64,000 bases of DNA from Babylonia areolata (lineage: Eukaryota > Mollusca > Gastropoda > Neogastropoda > Buccinidae), in the NCBI RefSeq assembly GCF_041734735.1, contig NC_134883.1, positions 22,507,747-22,571,746 on the forward strand, written 5' to 3'. This document shows, one piece after another, positions 1 to 11,050 of this stretch (positions are counted from its first letter, which is position 1; the number at the start of each line of letters is the position of its first letter). The translations under genes were made by a program, and so were the position numbers. Under the pieces are notes generated by a model. The model was not told the origin of the DNA and made no database searches. It saw only the letters and a list, made by a program, of their open reading frames with translations.

Positions 1-586
1 ACAAAAACAAACAAACAAAAAAACACCAAAAAACATCCAACTGTATATTTAGATTGATGTTCAGTAAACAGCATATATTTGCAGAGATGTAACTTCCTTG
101 CTAAGCAAAATAGATTATCATTTTATCTAGAAATGAGAAAATTATGAACCGACTTGTCAATTTGTATGATAAAAAAAACAAAACAAAACAACAAAATCTG
201 AATGAAAAAGACAAAAATAACAGTACAACTACCGTGGAAGGTCCTATATTGCCTCTTCGCTTTTTCTTGTATACTTTCCGACTGGAAATGCATTGTCATA
301 ATGATTTACATGTATGGAAAGAAATGTTTTTCTTCTATTTGCAAGCTGAATTCGGTGTCGACAAACAAAAAATATGTCCAGAGAAATGTTTACCACGGAA
401 ACACACACACACACACACGCACGCACGCTCTCTCTCTCTCACAGCGCGCACGCTCTCTCTCTCTCACACACGCACACACACGAAAGAAGGATTATTACGT
501 AGATTGACCTTTTTTCTTTAAACACACAAACCACTTTTAGGTATATATTGCAGCCTTAAAACACACACACACACACACAAACTCAC
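1..586. other. Intron downstream of the Par-3-like exon, low-complexity
   Basis: No coding signal. In gene orientation this is the start of the intron after the exon at 587-818. It holds A-rich simple sequence, a compound (AC)n/(TC)n microsatellite around 400-480 and a second (AC)n at 560-580, directly beside the donor site. Confidence 0.6.
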
Positions 587-818
587 CGACAGTAACAAAA
601 TCGTTGTCGTCGAGGACATCCTTGATGGGGTCATCAGTGTCCAGGATGGCGCCGCCCTTGGCTTTGCGGACCTCATACACCTTCTCCGGGGCGTAGCCGG
701 AGCTGCCCTTGCTCCGGTAGTACCTCCGAATGGCGTCCTCCCCCAGCCATGACACGCTCTCGTTGCCTTTGCAGGGTACAGCGAACCAGTCACCCCTCAC
801 TCGCACAGACAGCTTCAT
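587..818 (-). CDS. First coding exon of a Par-3-like polarity scaffold (Par-3 N-terminal / CR1 domain)
   Basis: Seen: the exon runs from ATG (816-818) to a GTGAGT donor (581-586) and encodes 77 residues plus one base. An acceptor CCTCCCAG lies 10 bases upstream of the ATG (exon upper edge 828), so at least one 5' UTR exon must lie further right. The protein starts MKLSVRVRGDWFAVPCKG, then has an A-x2-RY motif and the block GGAILDTDDPIKDVLDDND. Established: the Par-3/Bazooka N-terminal domain (PF12053) has the same skeleton, namely MK-x-V start, VPC, A-x2-RY, and GGILD-x-DD-x3-DV-x-DD-x-D; it is a PB1-like fold that self-oligomerises and targets Par-3 to the apical cortex. Inference: this is a Par-3 homologue or a paralogue. 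The middle differs from the Par-3 proteins I remember, so a different scaffold carrying the same domain is possible. The remaining exons (PDZ domains would be expected) lie left of base 1. About 29 kb upstream on the same strand is the FRMD4-like gene, a known functional partner of Par-3 in vertebrates. Confidence 0.58.
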
Positions 819-828
819 CCTCGGGGCT

Positions 829-1354
829 CTGGGAGGGACGTGTGTGAGTTAGAAATAAAAACAAAAATTTAATAAAATAAATTGAAAAAGAAAGAAAGAA
901 AGAAAACGAAAAAAAAGAAAAGGGTTCAGGCTTATGAATGATGCAGTAAACCACTCATTAATGTCCAACAGCCTTAAACGGACATCGGGGAAATGAATTT
1001 GTATCCAGTGTCTTCGGTTCGGTAAAGGAAGGCAGGGCTCATGTGAGTGAAAGGCAGCCACGTCATGTAATGCAACGCATACCAGGGATTTGACAAAATA
1101 TTTATTACGAAAAAACCCAAAAAAACAAACAACCCCCCCCCCCCCCCCCACCCGACTAAAAAAAAAACCAAACAAACAAAAACGACATGTGTAAACACCC
1201 GTCAAACATAAAATAAAGCACAAATTGTCCGAAAACATACAAAGGAATGCTTGCATAGGCGCGCGCGCGCGTTCTGATAATTTTTGTTTTTTCTTGTTTT
1301 TGGCCATTGAAAAAAGTATCATGTGGAGCACTAGAAAATTTGATTAAAGAAAGA

Positions 1355-1391
<37 letters not shown>

Positions 1392-1466
1392 AGAGAGAGA
1401 GAGAAAGAAATAGAAAAAAAGCGAAATTATGTGTTCCACGACCTTGCATGCAAATGGGAGAGAAAC
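829..1466. other. Intron/5' region of the Par-3-like gene, low-complexity
   Basis: Contains A-rich sequence, a C-tract at about 1131-1150 and a long poly-A/(GA)n run at 1356-1405. I see no exon here. Confidence 0.5.
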
Positions 1467-1548
1467 AAGTGCTTGTTTCCCTTGCAGACTAACTTGCCGA
1501 ACCAGTCACACGTGACCAAGACTGACAGCTTCACCCTGTGGGGTCTGG
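1467..1548 (-). pseudogene. Decayed partial duplicate of the Par-3-like first coding exon
   Basis: On the minus strand this stretch aligns base by base with the 5' part of the exon at 587-828. It has the same acceptor region (TTTCCAG then a CCC-rich leader), then VKLSVLVTCDWFGKLVCKG against MKLSVRVRGDWFAVPCKG, and continues as GN. The initiator ATG is GTG here and one codon is inserted relative to the exon. After about 25 codons the similarity fades and there is no donor at the equivalent point. It therefore reads as an old tandem duplication that caught the splice acceptor and the exon start. A diverged alternative exon without its own start codon cannot be excluded. Confidence 0.6.
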
Positions 1549-2047
1549 AAAGAACGGCTCGTGCGACCTTATTTCACAGAGAAACTCCCAATAAATTCTG
1601 ATCTGGGAAGAAGTAGAGAAGATTTAAGTGTGACAAATCTGGGATGAAGTACAGAAGACGTCAGTCTGACAAACCTTGTCAATGCAGCTGTTGAGATTAT
1701 TTTTACTTATCTGTTTATTGACGTTAATGCCATTTTGCAAATTTTATTTGTATTACTCTTTTTGTCACAACAGATTTCTCTGTTTTGTGTTTGAAAAAAA
1801 GAAAAAAAAAAGAAACAACAACAAGAAATCACATCACCAAGAACTAAGACGATTATCTCTATGGGTAGTGCAGTCATGATGTAACGAAAGTCGTGACTGC
1901 CTTTTTTAGGTTTCAATGATTTGCACATTACCCGTATTTTCATCAATGGAGAAAGACTTCAATGGTTGGGTCTTGTTTTCTGACTTTTCATTCTGTTGGG
2001 ATATGCTGATCCACAATTGAAGCCTCGTGTTTGTTTGTTTGTTGTTG

Positions 2048-2080
<33 letters not shown>

Positions 2081-2595
2081 AACACTGAGATGTTTAAATT
2101 GCATGGGATACTAATTTTCATTTGGTAACAGAATGGCTGATCACTGGGATGGATTTTTTTTTTACAGCTGACATTAAAGTGTCACTGGAACCAAAAACTA
2201 CAATACCCACATTTTCTGATATTTTATGATTAACTTTTTTCAGTGTGCAGGCAATTTTTATTTATTTATAAAGAAATGAATAATAATAATAAATAAAAAC
2301 AGATAATGTAAATCCACCATAATAAAGAAAAATGCACGGTATATGGTAAGACATGAATGCATCCATGACAACGAATATGGATTAAAAGTATTTGGAGGAT
2401 GTCTACATAATACAGACACAACTAAAATATGTCTACGAAATCTTGAAAATAATCATGAACATAAGAAAGTTAATTAGAAAGCTGAAATAAAAACGAAACA
2501 ACCAGCACAATTTCGGACGAAACGAATAGCTCCGCTTGACGAGCAGAAGTAGCAACAGAAGTAGTTGGCATAGAACTAACAGCAGCTGCTTCTAC

Positions 2596-2628
<33 letters not shown>

Positions 2629-2989
2629 TAGTGGTAATACACTGGGAAAGCCTACATCATACAAAATAGAAGCAGAGACTATGCCAACAGCCAATAAATA
2701 ATAAAGCTTCAGCATCTTACTGGCAAGGGGAAAAAAAACGACAACGTACAAACCACTCTTGTTTCTCTGGCGAGCTCGACTGAACTTTCCCGACACTGTA
2801 GCCACTGGAAGACTGATTGTGCAGGTAGTTCTGGGAGTCAGAGACCCCAACACCAGATGACAGTGAAGCGAAGGGGTTTGTGCTCTGTTCAGCCAATGGC
2901 AGTGTTTGGAACGACGCAGTGGCGTTCTAATTTTATTTTTTTTTTTTTTTTTTTTAAGATTTCTCCCGCTCACATGAAGCTTAACGCGG
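1549..2989. other. Non-coding stretch, Par-3-like 5' region
   Basis: No exon recognised. Contains a (GT)n run at 2050-2077 and AT-rich simple sequence. Trinucleotide (GCA/GTA)n repeats at about 2600-2635 create a long open frame on the minus strand that I do not believe is coding. Confidence 0.5.
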
Positions 2990-3050
2990 TGGCGTCGCCG
3001 CACCACTTTTATATAGGTTCCGTGGCGTCCAGTCAGTGACGTGGTTTTGA
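2990..3050 (-). promoter_or_regulatory. Possible TATA promoter reading leftwards towards the Par-3-like exon
   Basis: On the minus strand a TATA consensus (CTATATAAAAG, about 3006-3016) is preceded about 20 bases upstream by a CRE/E-box-like CACGTCACTGAC (around 3034-3045). It is followed by a GC-rich stretch where transcription could start. The exon at 587-828 needs an upstream 5' UTR exon, so the position and direction fit. No 5' UTR donor was proven. On the plus strand a CCAAT motif at about 2893 also lies nearby. Confidence 0.25.
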
Positions 3051-3365
3051 TTAAAACCATTGCGTCTTGTTTATACAGCTCTGGCCTAAGGGTCAGTCAA
3101 TGACCGGCTGTGGACAACGTACGTCAACACACGTCCAGTTTATCTGGGTCATTCGGAAGGTTGAGAGAGGGGTTGTTATATAGGTGTTGACATCTCTAGG
3201 GGAGAGGCCGGGGGTACGTGTGTGTAAACACTGTACTGGTGTTTGGACGGGGTAGACACGCATGCAGAATTCAAGCATGATCACACGCGCGCACGGACGC
3301 ACGTACACACACACAGACATATGAAGAATCATACCCACGCATGCATGCGCGCGCGCGCACACACG

Positions 3366-3404
<39 letters not shown>

Positions 3405-3413
3405 GCACGCCCA

Positions 3414-3456
<43 letters not shown>

Positions 3457-3929
3457 CTCAGAACTCGAAACATTTTTTATTCAAGGATGAAGATTTTAGG
3501 CATGGCCTATTCTTCCAATCTGTCCTGGCTTCAGTCACAACAGCACACACATACTTGATGTACAGGGGAGAAAGAGAGAAGAAAACAAAATCGTGCCAAA
3601 AGGCAGATATGATAAAGTACACACACAGACGCAGACACACACGAGAGATCAGAGACAGAGAGACAGAGGATGTGAAAAGTGACATCAGGAATAGAGATAA
3701 AACCTTCCTCACCAGAAAAGAAAAAGGGTGGCTGCGATCCAGTAAAAAGTCAGTGACCTTTGATATGTTAAATGAATCTGTCCATATGACAATGCCGCCC
3801 TCCTGACCGCAGACAGAACGCAGCTGTGTACCAATAAAGAACCACTGACTTCACGTTTTTTATTGGCTCGCGTGTGTGTTAACACACAATGGGTTGTCCA
3901 GGTAATGACACAGTTTCGGTTGTCTGTGG

Positions 3930-3970
<41 letters not shown>

Positions 3971-4874
3971 AATCATTTCATTTTCTCTGGAAATGCTATG
4001 TTGAAACCAAAGTTGGCTTTTTCTCGAAATCCTACTTACAATGTCAATATACTCTGGAGGGCACATAAAGAGAAGCCAAAATATATAAACATTTTGGTTA
4101 CTGTTATATTTTAATTTCTTTTTAACAAAACTTAGCACTTTTGTCTGACATACACACTGGTTATTAGCAATCGTTTTAATCATTTCAAGTTCAAAATGGA
4201 AATAAATTCTTTTGCTTACCATGAATGGTTATATCTCCCTGGAGCAGCGAAATTATGCCACTGAACCAATACGACGTCAAGTTTTAAACTTTGACAGATC
4301 TTTATCATGATTGCAAAAACAATGGAATGCCGATCGATGTGGGATTGCTTAACATATGGTTTCCAGCAAGCAACTTTCGGTTCCACAAACACTCGATTCT
4401 GATTGTGAGCTCTAGTGTTTTCTGTTTTGTTGATGAGCAGAAATCATACGCAAGCCGAGCCTTGAAGGCTTTGCTTCTCGTTGTCCATGTACGGGGTCAG
4501 CCCTACAGACAAGACGAGTTATCGTTTGGAGCATATTTCTGCAATCTTGAAAAATTCTAGCACACATACACACATGAGCGCGCATGCACGCACACACACA
4601 CACACACAATCATACACTCAACCATATTCATGGCGCACGCACTTACCGTACGCACGAATGCATGCACAAACATGCGCTCGCACACACAACTGTTTACTGT
4701 AGACCATCTTGAAAGCCAGCGAGCAGAGGCTGAGGGTAGGGTGGTGGTTACAGAAAGTGTCTGACTCCTTATGTTGCACTGACTGTGCCACACATTCTTA
4801 CCTCCATTACAACCCTATACCTCTCTGTTTTGGGGCGTGTATGGGGGCCAGTTACAAGGGATAATATATATATA
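3051..4874. other. Intergenic, microsatellite-rich, no gene seen
   Basis: Dominated by (AC)n blocks at 3301-3453, (GT)n at 3932-3968 and further AC/CG-rich tracts at 4561-4690. Open frames here are repeat translations (Thr-His or Val-Cys runs). Confidence 0.55.
3301..3453. repeat. (AC)n microsatellite cluster with (GC)n interruptions
   Basis: Two near-pure (AC)n blocks separated by short mixed sequence, with an alternating GCGCGCGC insert at about 3350. Confidence 0.9.
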
Positions 4875-5274
4875 GTGGAGTGATGGCCTAGAGGTAACGC
4901 GACCGCCTAGGAAGCGAGAGAACCTGAGCGCGCTGGTTCGAATCACGGCTCGGCCGCCGATATTTTCTCCCCTTCCACTAGACCTTGAGTGGTGGTATGG
5001 ACGCTAGTCATTCGGATGAGACGATAAACCGAGGTCTCGTGTGCAGCATGCACTTAGCGCACGTAAAAGAACCCACGGCAACAAAGGGGTTGTTCCTGGC
5101 AAAATTATGTAGAAAAATCAACTTCGACAGGAAAAAAACAAATCAAACTGCACGCAGGAAAAAATACCAAAAAAAAAGAAAGAAAAAAGGGGTGGCGCTG
5201 TAGTGTAGCGACGCGGTCTCCCTGGAGAGAGCAGCCCGAATTTCACACAGAGAAATCTGTTGTGATAAAAAGAA

Positions 5275-5278
<4 letters not shown>
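4875..5278 (+). mobile_element. tRNA-headed SINE, apparently full length
   Basis: Starts with a tRNA-like Pol III promoter: a box A region (TGGCCTAGAGGTAACGC) and a box B (GGTTCGAATCA). A central domain follows (CATTCGGATGAGACGATAAA, GCACGTAAAAGAACCCACGG). A conserved tail ends in GTGATAAAAAGAAATAC and runs straight into (AC)n(AT)n. The same structure recurs at 15582-15980 and, truncated, at 57815-58000. SINE assignment rests on the promoter boxes and multiple copies; the family name is not given because I cannot search. Confidence 0.85.

Positions 5279-5328
<50 letters not shown>
5279..5328. repeat. (AC)n(AT)n microsatellite growing from a SINE tail
   Basis: Begins directly at the AAATAC end of the SINE at 4875-5278, consistent with expansion of the SINE's own 3' terminal repeat. 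Confidence 0.85.
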
Positions 5329-5329
<1 letters not shown>

Positions 5330-5875
5330 GACCGTGTCTTGTAGTTTCTAAGTGCAGGTTTTAAGATAATTCTAGAACGTCTGTCTTATCTATATGCCTG
5401 ATTTTTACTTTCCGTGTTCTGCTCAAGTTGGTTATTGAGAAACATTTTCTTTAGTGGAAAAAAAGTCCCTGCCGAGCAAATGGAAATTCCTCCTTGCTTG
5501 AGTAGTGGATTATCTCTGGGTCGCAGACAAGAGCGGGTAGCAAGCCTGATGAGTACTCTATGAGTGCGAAACAGCTGTCGCTTGCTGTGCAAACCATATT
5601 TCCTTTTGGAGGAATGAGCAAATGAGAGCTTTTTTAATCACCACCCCACTCCAAAAACAAATACAGTTTTAAAGGTTAAAAGGTTAACCAAGTTTGTTTT
5701 TTGGTGTGTTATCTATTACATTCTGAAAAAAAGAAAGACATCTGGACCTGGATTTAATCTATAATCGCATAACATGCATCATCCAGTGAGCCCAACAGGT
5801 CATGGTGCGGTGTCCAGCTTTTTTAAACTTGGGACTGGCTACCAAGATTACACACACACAAACACACACACACGT

Positions 5876-5945
<70 letters not shown>

Positions 5946-6590
5946 ATGAAGGGAGGTAGGGGTAATGCTTGTGACACACAGAAACAGAGACGGATAAAGA
6001 AACAGACGCCATATCGGTAACATCATGAACTCACTCACTTTTAACACAATCATCTTCTTGCAGCGTCGGGGCTCGCACGCACTAGACATGCGTGCACACT
6101 TTCCGGAATTACTTCACTGCCAATGTCACATTTCAGCACCAATCAGGTAGTGGACATATGTTGTTGAAATGCGACCAGATCATGCGTCTGTTTTTTTAAA
6201 AACCTACTGCTCTGAATTTTCTGTGGTAGATCAGGCCATATTTCTTTCACAACGCAGGGGAGGAGGAGGAATTTTGTTTAATGTCCCGTCACACATATCG
6301 GTGATTGAAGACATTTTGTTGAAGTATTTATGAAAACATTTGAGTATTATCGGTTAGAAGGGGTGGGAGATGTGAATGAATGGAGGGTTGGGGGGAACTG
6401 GGCAGATGAGCGTGAAATGAGGGTGAAATCTGAAAAAAAAATCTAAATTACAGGAAATTAATTAAAGGACTTCGTAAAAGAGAAGTAGTTAAACTGACAA
6501 GCGAAACAACTGATAATGAATGCAAGAACTCAAAAACATCAACGTTCTCAGTCACTTGTGAAGACACACTTTCGTGTACATAAGGCTTCA
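5329..6590. other. Intergenic, nothing recognised except microsatellites
   Basis: Contains a compound (AC)n-(AT)n-(GT)n tract at about 5850-5945 that can fold into a long AT-rich hairpin. No exon or transposon protein remnant was recognised. Confidence 0.5.
5850..5945. repeat. Compound (AC)n(AT)n(GT)n microsatellite
   Basis: The AC arm, AT core and GT arm are mutually complementary, so the whole tract is an imperfect palindrome. Confidence 0.85.
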
Positions 6591-6599
6591 TCAAGCTAC

Positions 6600-7215
6600 A
6601 GTAAAAAAAAATATATGCTTAATTGTCAGGTTACTAAAGCATATGCACTTGACATTTGAACAATACTTGACCCGTAATGAATTTGATAATAGTCTGAGAG
6701 TTAAACTCAGAATTGGTCTGCGAATCGGACCAAAGTCTGAGAGAGTCAACTGACGAGGTTTTAGACTTGAATTCAAGCACCTATAAAAGTCTCTTTCTAG
6801 TACATTGCTTATTTCCTTGTATGACAATGGGCAATATACTTTTATACTATCTGTATGATTCTTTGCTCCCCTTTTTGCTGCCCTGTCTGCTTGGTCGTTA
6901 TAAAGGAATCCAGTATGGGGTGGTATCCAACAAAAATCAACATTTGCAGCCTTCACAAATAGGGAGTGCAATAAATACCTAATTTCAAACAATAAATCTT
7001 CTCTTTGATTATTCTCAAAAAGGAGCAGACTTTTTAAAACAGATTGAGAATCAACACAAAATAGGAGGGGAATCCCTAGCTATTCTTAGACGCCAATAAA
7101 TTTTCTCTTTGATTATTCTCAAAAAGGAGCAAACTTTTTAAAACAGATTGAGAATCAACACCAAATATGAGGGGAATCTCTAGCTATTCTTAGACGCCAT
7201 CTTTTCTGTAGTTCC
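6600..7215 (-). mobile_element. LINE fragment: RNase H domain and zinc-knuckle tail of an I-clade-like non-LTR retrotransposon
   Basis: Read on the minus strand, conceptual translation gives VDSQSVLKSL (the RNase H motif with its catalytic Asp), then FCWIPPHTGFLYNDQADRAA (the WxPxHxGxxxNDxAD-A block at the end of LINE RNase H domains). Further on, RVKYCSNVKCIC and LTIKHIF resemble the C-x-C..H segment that follows in such elements. Established: RNase H after reverse transcriptase occurs in the I/R1/LOA/Tad groups. The element is 5'-truncated with no reverse transcriptase here, and the segment around the DSQ motif is tandemly duplicated (6991-7198). A dead insertion. Confidence 0.72.
6991..7198. 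repeat. Two tandem 104-bp copies inside the LINE RNase H
   Basis: Positions 6991-7094 and 7095-7198 are near-identical (a few substitutions) and each encodes the RNase H SQSVLKSL motif region on the minus strand. The duplication therefore post-dates the LINE insertion or arose in its source copy. Confidence 0.9.
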
Positions 7216-7678
7216 GGCATCAGGGAGTGTTTCACTCTAAACAGACTGGCGGTGAAAGGGTTTTAAGCCCGTGTACGGGCAATGTCAAGGACAAGATGAC
7301 AAGCCTCAACCCGCCTCCATGGAAGACACTCTCACAGGTCTTAAGAGGATGTTGGCACACAGTTTCCAGTCGAGACAGGCAAACAGTGTCAGCGAAGGAG
7401 TGAGACCAAGAGTGTTTGGTTATACAGGAGGCTACGTGTCTGTGAGGCGCGGCAAGTGGGCCTGTTCTGTCCAGTAGTGTGTATTTCGAAGATGTGTGAA
7501 CATATCTGGAGTAGGCATCTAGTCTGGCCTCTATGAAAATGCCATGTTGAAGGAGGCGAGATGTTACCACTGATCAATTCCATATGTGTGCCATCGAGCA
7601 TGGAGTCAGAATACCCTACTGTACACGGAGAGTATATACACACGCGTGCACGCAAGCACTTTATTGTAGACAGTGGCT

Positions 7679-7710
<32 letters not shown>

Positions 7711-8014
7711 AAATAAAAAAGAAGAAGAAGAAAAAAAGTCAGCCCTGACATCCAAAACTGTGTTCAAAACAATGTCTGTTTACCTGGTTCTGCTTCTTAA
7801 TAGCCACTTAGGTATCTTTTGATGTGTCGTTTGCAGTCCATACTCATTCTGAATGAACCATACCTCGACATTGTGCAGTTAAATTTTCAGTTCTGTTTAC
7901 GAACACATGTCGACAAAGAACGAGTTTTTGCTGTGTTCCTGTTTCTGTTTTCCGCCAGTATTTTGTGTATTAAATAATTATGGGGTGTGGAATATCTCCA
8001 TGATTGGTTTATCT

Positions 8015-8048
<34 letters not shown>

Positions 8049-8164
8049 AATCATCTATCTTGTACGTTATCTTTCACTTTACTACAATCTTACGTACACT
8101 CATTTGTTTATTTTGTCTTTTTAAAAATCCATTTCATCTCAATATTTTACACAAACTGCCTGGG
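7216..8164. other. Intergenic, no gene recognised
   Basis: A moderately GC-rich stretch at 7216-7640 has open frames on both strands (for example 68 residues at 7271-7477 plus) but no domain or splice structure that I recognise. Poly-A at 7680-7704 and (GT)n at 8017-8046 follow. Confidence 0.45.
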
Positions 8165-8335
8165 GTAGGCTCACAAAAGCCTCAGTGATCAGCGAGCTGG
8201 GTATATGCGAAGGTCGGGAAAATGCTCCCTTATTTCAACAGCAGATGTTGTGTAGCGTACATGTATATGGATCAGTCCGTACATGTATATGGATCAGTCC
8301 GAACGCTTCCACACCCCCTTGAAACTGAAACTGCC
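8165..8335 (-). mobile_element. CAGTTTCAG-type short interspersed repeat, minus orientation
   Basis: On the minus strand it begins CAGTTTCAGTTTCAAGG and continues with the CGTTCGGAC..GATCCATATAC block, ACATCTGCTGTTGAA, and a CCTTCGCAT..CCCAGC..GCTGATCA end. This matches the copies at 8695, 15177, 15459 and 40755. A 22-bp stretch at about 8258-8301 is duplicated inside this copy. No tRNA-like promoter is visible; SINE status is inferred from copy number and structure. Confidence 0.7.
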
Positions 8336-8339
8336 TGTA

Positions 8340-8640
8340 AAACTTAACACCCATGCATAAAGCACAGAGGTCTGCCTCACTGATGATGGAGTCTCCCGTC
8401 GGACGAATAGGCAGGCAGGCTTATCTGTCGGTGTGTGTCCTCATATGGGAGAAGACGCCGATTCTGGATGCGCAGCACTTCCCACAGGTATTGCAAGGGA
8501 AAACGTCTCCAGAAGTTGAGCCCTGCTTCCTTCGCCTCACTGATATTGTGACGATACTGTGACGCCAACGTCTGTATAAACTTGTGCTGTCAATAAAGGC
8601 TAGAGCCAAGAGACAGCTGGAGCTGTTCTGTTCGATTCAC
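8340..8640 (-). mobile_element. Probable LINE 3'-end remnant with a C2H2-like finger
   Basis: On the minus strand VFPCNTCGKCCASRIGVFSH then MRTHTDR forms a CxxC-x12-HxxxH finger. It is followed by a stop and a short tail. I recall this finger type (C-x2-C...S-x-IGLxSHxRTH) at the C-terminus of endonuclease/reverse-transcriptase non-LTR elements of molluscs and flatworms. No upstream reverse transcriptase is present in the window. It could instead be an isolated zinc-finger exon, but no splice sites support that. Confidence 0.45.
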
Positions 8641-8694
8641 TCCGGCACCGGTCATCAATCAGGTGGGAGAAGCCTGGTGGCAACAGTTAGACAA

Positions 8695-8815
8695 CAGTTT
8701 CAGTTTTAGTAGCTCAAGGAGGCGTCACTGCGTTGGACAAAACGCTACACCACATCTGCCAAGCAGATGCCTGACCAGCAGCGTAACCCAACGCGCTTAG
8801 TCAGGCCTTGAGAAA
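8695..8815 (+). mobile_element. CAGTTTCAG-type short interspersed repeat, plus orientation
   Basis: Shares AGGAGGCGTCACTGCGTT, the CGCTACACCACATCTGCC block, CAGATGCCTGACCAGCAGCG and the final GCGCTTAGTCAGGCCTTGAG with the other copies, then ends in A-rich sequence. Confidence 0.75.
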
Positions 8816-9624
8816 AAAAACAAAAAAACAACAACAACAGCTATCGATAGGTCTGCCGGGGTCCGCAAGATCATCCATGTGGGAATTGTGCAGGGGAAAA
8901 ATGGATGTGGAACGTGGAAGGAAGTGAGCAGATACCTCGCTCAGTAGACAGTGAGGAGCTTAGTCGGAACTCCGGCCCTGTCCCAAGACTGACAGAAATG
9001 GAGATAGTTGGTGATGCGTTCAGCGATGCAGTGCCCCAAGGTTACGGATTCAATGGCAGTGACATCGATCAAAAAACAAAACAAAACAAAACAAACAAAC
9101 AAACAAAACAGGTAGATATCACCGATTGTCAGTTTGGTCCATACTTTACTGTCATCACTGATGAAGACGTCTTCTTTCGAAAGATGGTTGAGCACTGACA
9201 CACACATACACACACAGACATACACACACACACACACACACACACGCACGCACGCACGGACACACGCACACACACAAACACACACACACAGAAGAAACAC
9301 ATCACACATATACAATAAATATTTATACGCTCCCATAAAGACGACTTAAAGGTGGAACGACACACAAGGTTATTAATGTCAAGCACAATCGTGATAAGAT
9401 TATCAATGTCAAGGACAATCATGACAGTCGGCCGGGACAAGCCCACACGGAAAACAGCCAATGGGATGGATAATAGGATGGACACACACTCCAGACTGTG
9501 CTCGAACATGACACGCTCGACGATAGCCTTACCTGTTACGACAAACGTCCGGGAACCAAAGGAAGTGGACCGACCTGTTCTATGTACTCTGAAAGTTTCG
9601 TGACGTTCAACAACAGCGAGCCAT
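8816..9624. other. Intergenic, no confident gene
   Basis: At 8940-9070 minus there is an open frame containing VTLGHCIAERITNYLHF that I could not assign. (AC)n/(CG)n microsatellites occupy 9201-9292. No exon could be supported. Confidence 0.4.
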
Positions 9625-9765
9625 AAACACAACACCGTCCAAGAGCGGAGCATGGCTGCCTTCATGGCGGGGTAAAAATGGTCATACACGTAAAAGCTTA
9701 GTCGTACATGTACACACGTGAACATGGAAGCTACAACCCAAGGACGAAGAAGAAGAAGAGAGAAA
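9625..9765 (+). mobile_element. 5'-truncated copy of the GAA-tailed tRNA-SINE
   Basis: GGCTGCCTTCATGGCGGGGT, GGTCATACACGTAAAAGC and an (GAA)n tail match the 3' half of the full-length element at 37205-37603. The tRNA-like head is absent. Confidence 0.7.
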
Positions 9766-9866
9766 CACAAACATCCAGCAATGGCCAGACAAAGATCAGT
9801 GCCAGTGACGGGGTTTTCCTCAATATTGTTGATCATTGATTCAGACACCCCAAAGGATGAATGAGA

Positions 9867-9897
<31 letters not shown>

Positions 9898-10936
9898 CGC
9901 GCGCGCGCACACACGCACACAAACACTACTCTTGGACATCGTATTTAGTTTTCTAAAAGAGAAAAGCAACCTGGCTTCCATTTACATCTGGTGAGGGAAA
10001 GGTACAGTGAGGAAAGGCCAGTGATCTGTTATCAGTAGGGGAAGAAATCTTCATCAGTAAATCCGAATAGAATATCATTATCAATAAGAGAATAAATAAA
10101 CTGATACACAAACAAACAAACAGATAAACAAAGAAAGGAATGCTGAATAAATAGCAGACCCACAGATGTTATGAGACTATCATCCGTGCTCCAGAAGAAG
10201 GGTTTCATTAAATATCAGAGGCAGTATCACGGCTGAAAACTACAACCGCAAGGTGAGAATAGTCGGTTTGGCATTTGCTGGTATGTGGTAGGTCGGGGTA
10301 GGTTTGGCGGATGGTTCGAGAGCACCCGAGAAATATATTTCTTTTTATGAACGAACAAAAGAGACACGTTCAAAATATTCATCTGAACCCCCCCCCCCCC
10401 CCCCATTCCCCAGCACCCGCTCCCCCCCCCCCCCACAAAACAAACAAACAAACAAACAACAACAAAAAACCGTGAAGAATAAACACACAAGACACACACC
10501 CCTCAACAATTCGCACGCACGCGAACATACACACATTCACGCACACATCGCTCCTTCCCTTGTGTTATCACACCCCCCCCCCCTCCCCCCACTGATGTCT
10601 ACCCACCCAACCCACTCTCTTCCCCAATCTCCGTCCCTCCCTCTCCATCTCTCATTTAGCAAAGTACACTTGATACACGATACAGGCGAATTAATTCAAG
10701 TCACGCTGTCCTTTTTCTTTTTCATGTGTTTTCTTTGTCCTACTTGTGTCATATGATGAGAACTGAAGTGCTTCCTCTCCTCCCCCCCCCCCAATCCCCC
10801 CGCCCCCCTTTAAAAAAAAGAGAGTTATACTTCTACTCTCTTTTTTCATCACAACGCGCACGCGCACAATTTCTCATTCCCGTATTTATCTAAATCTTAA
10901 GCGACACCTCCCTCAAATAAAAAAAATAAATAAATA

Positions 10937-11050
<114 letters not shown>

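Noticed and set aside
2470-3060. 196-codon open frame on the minus strand
   Set aside because: Driven by trinucleotide and homopolymer runs (Leu run, Lys run); no recognisable domain. The region is more likely promoter/5' sequence.
3243-3806. 187-codon open frame
   Set aside because: Mostly (AC)n translated as Thr-His repeats; no splice sites, domain or codon bias.
9129-9926. 265-codon minus-strand frame with a signal-peptide-like start
   Set aside because: Both ends are Val-Cys microsatellite translation and the Met-rich part overlaps a SINE fragment (9625-9765).
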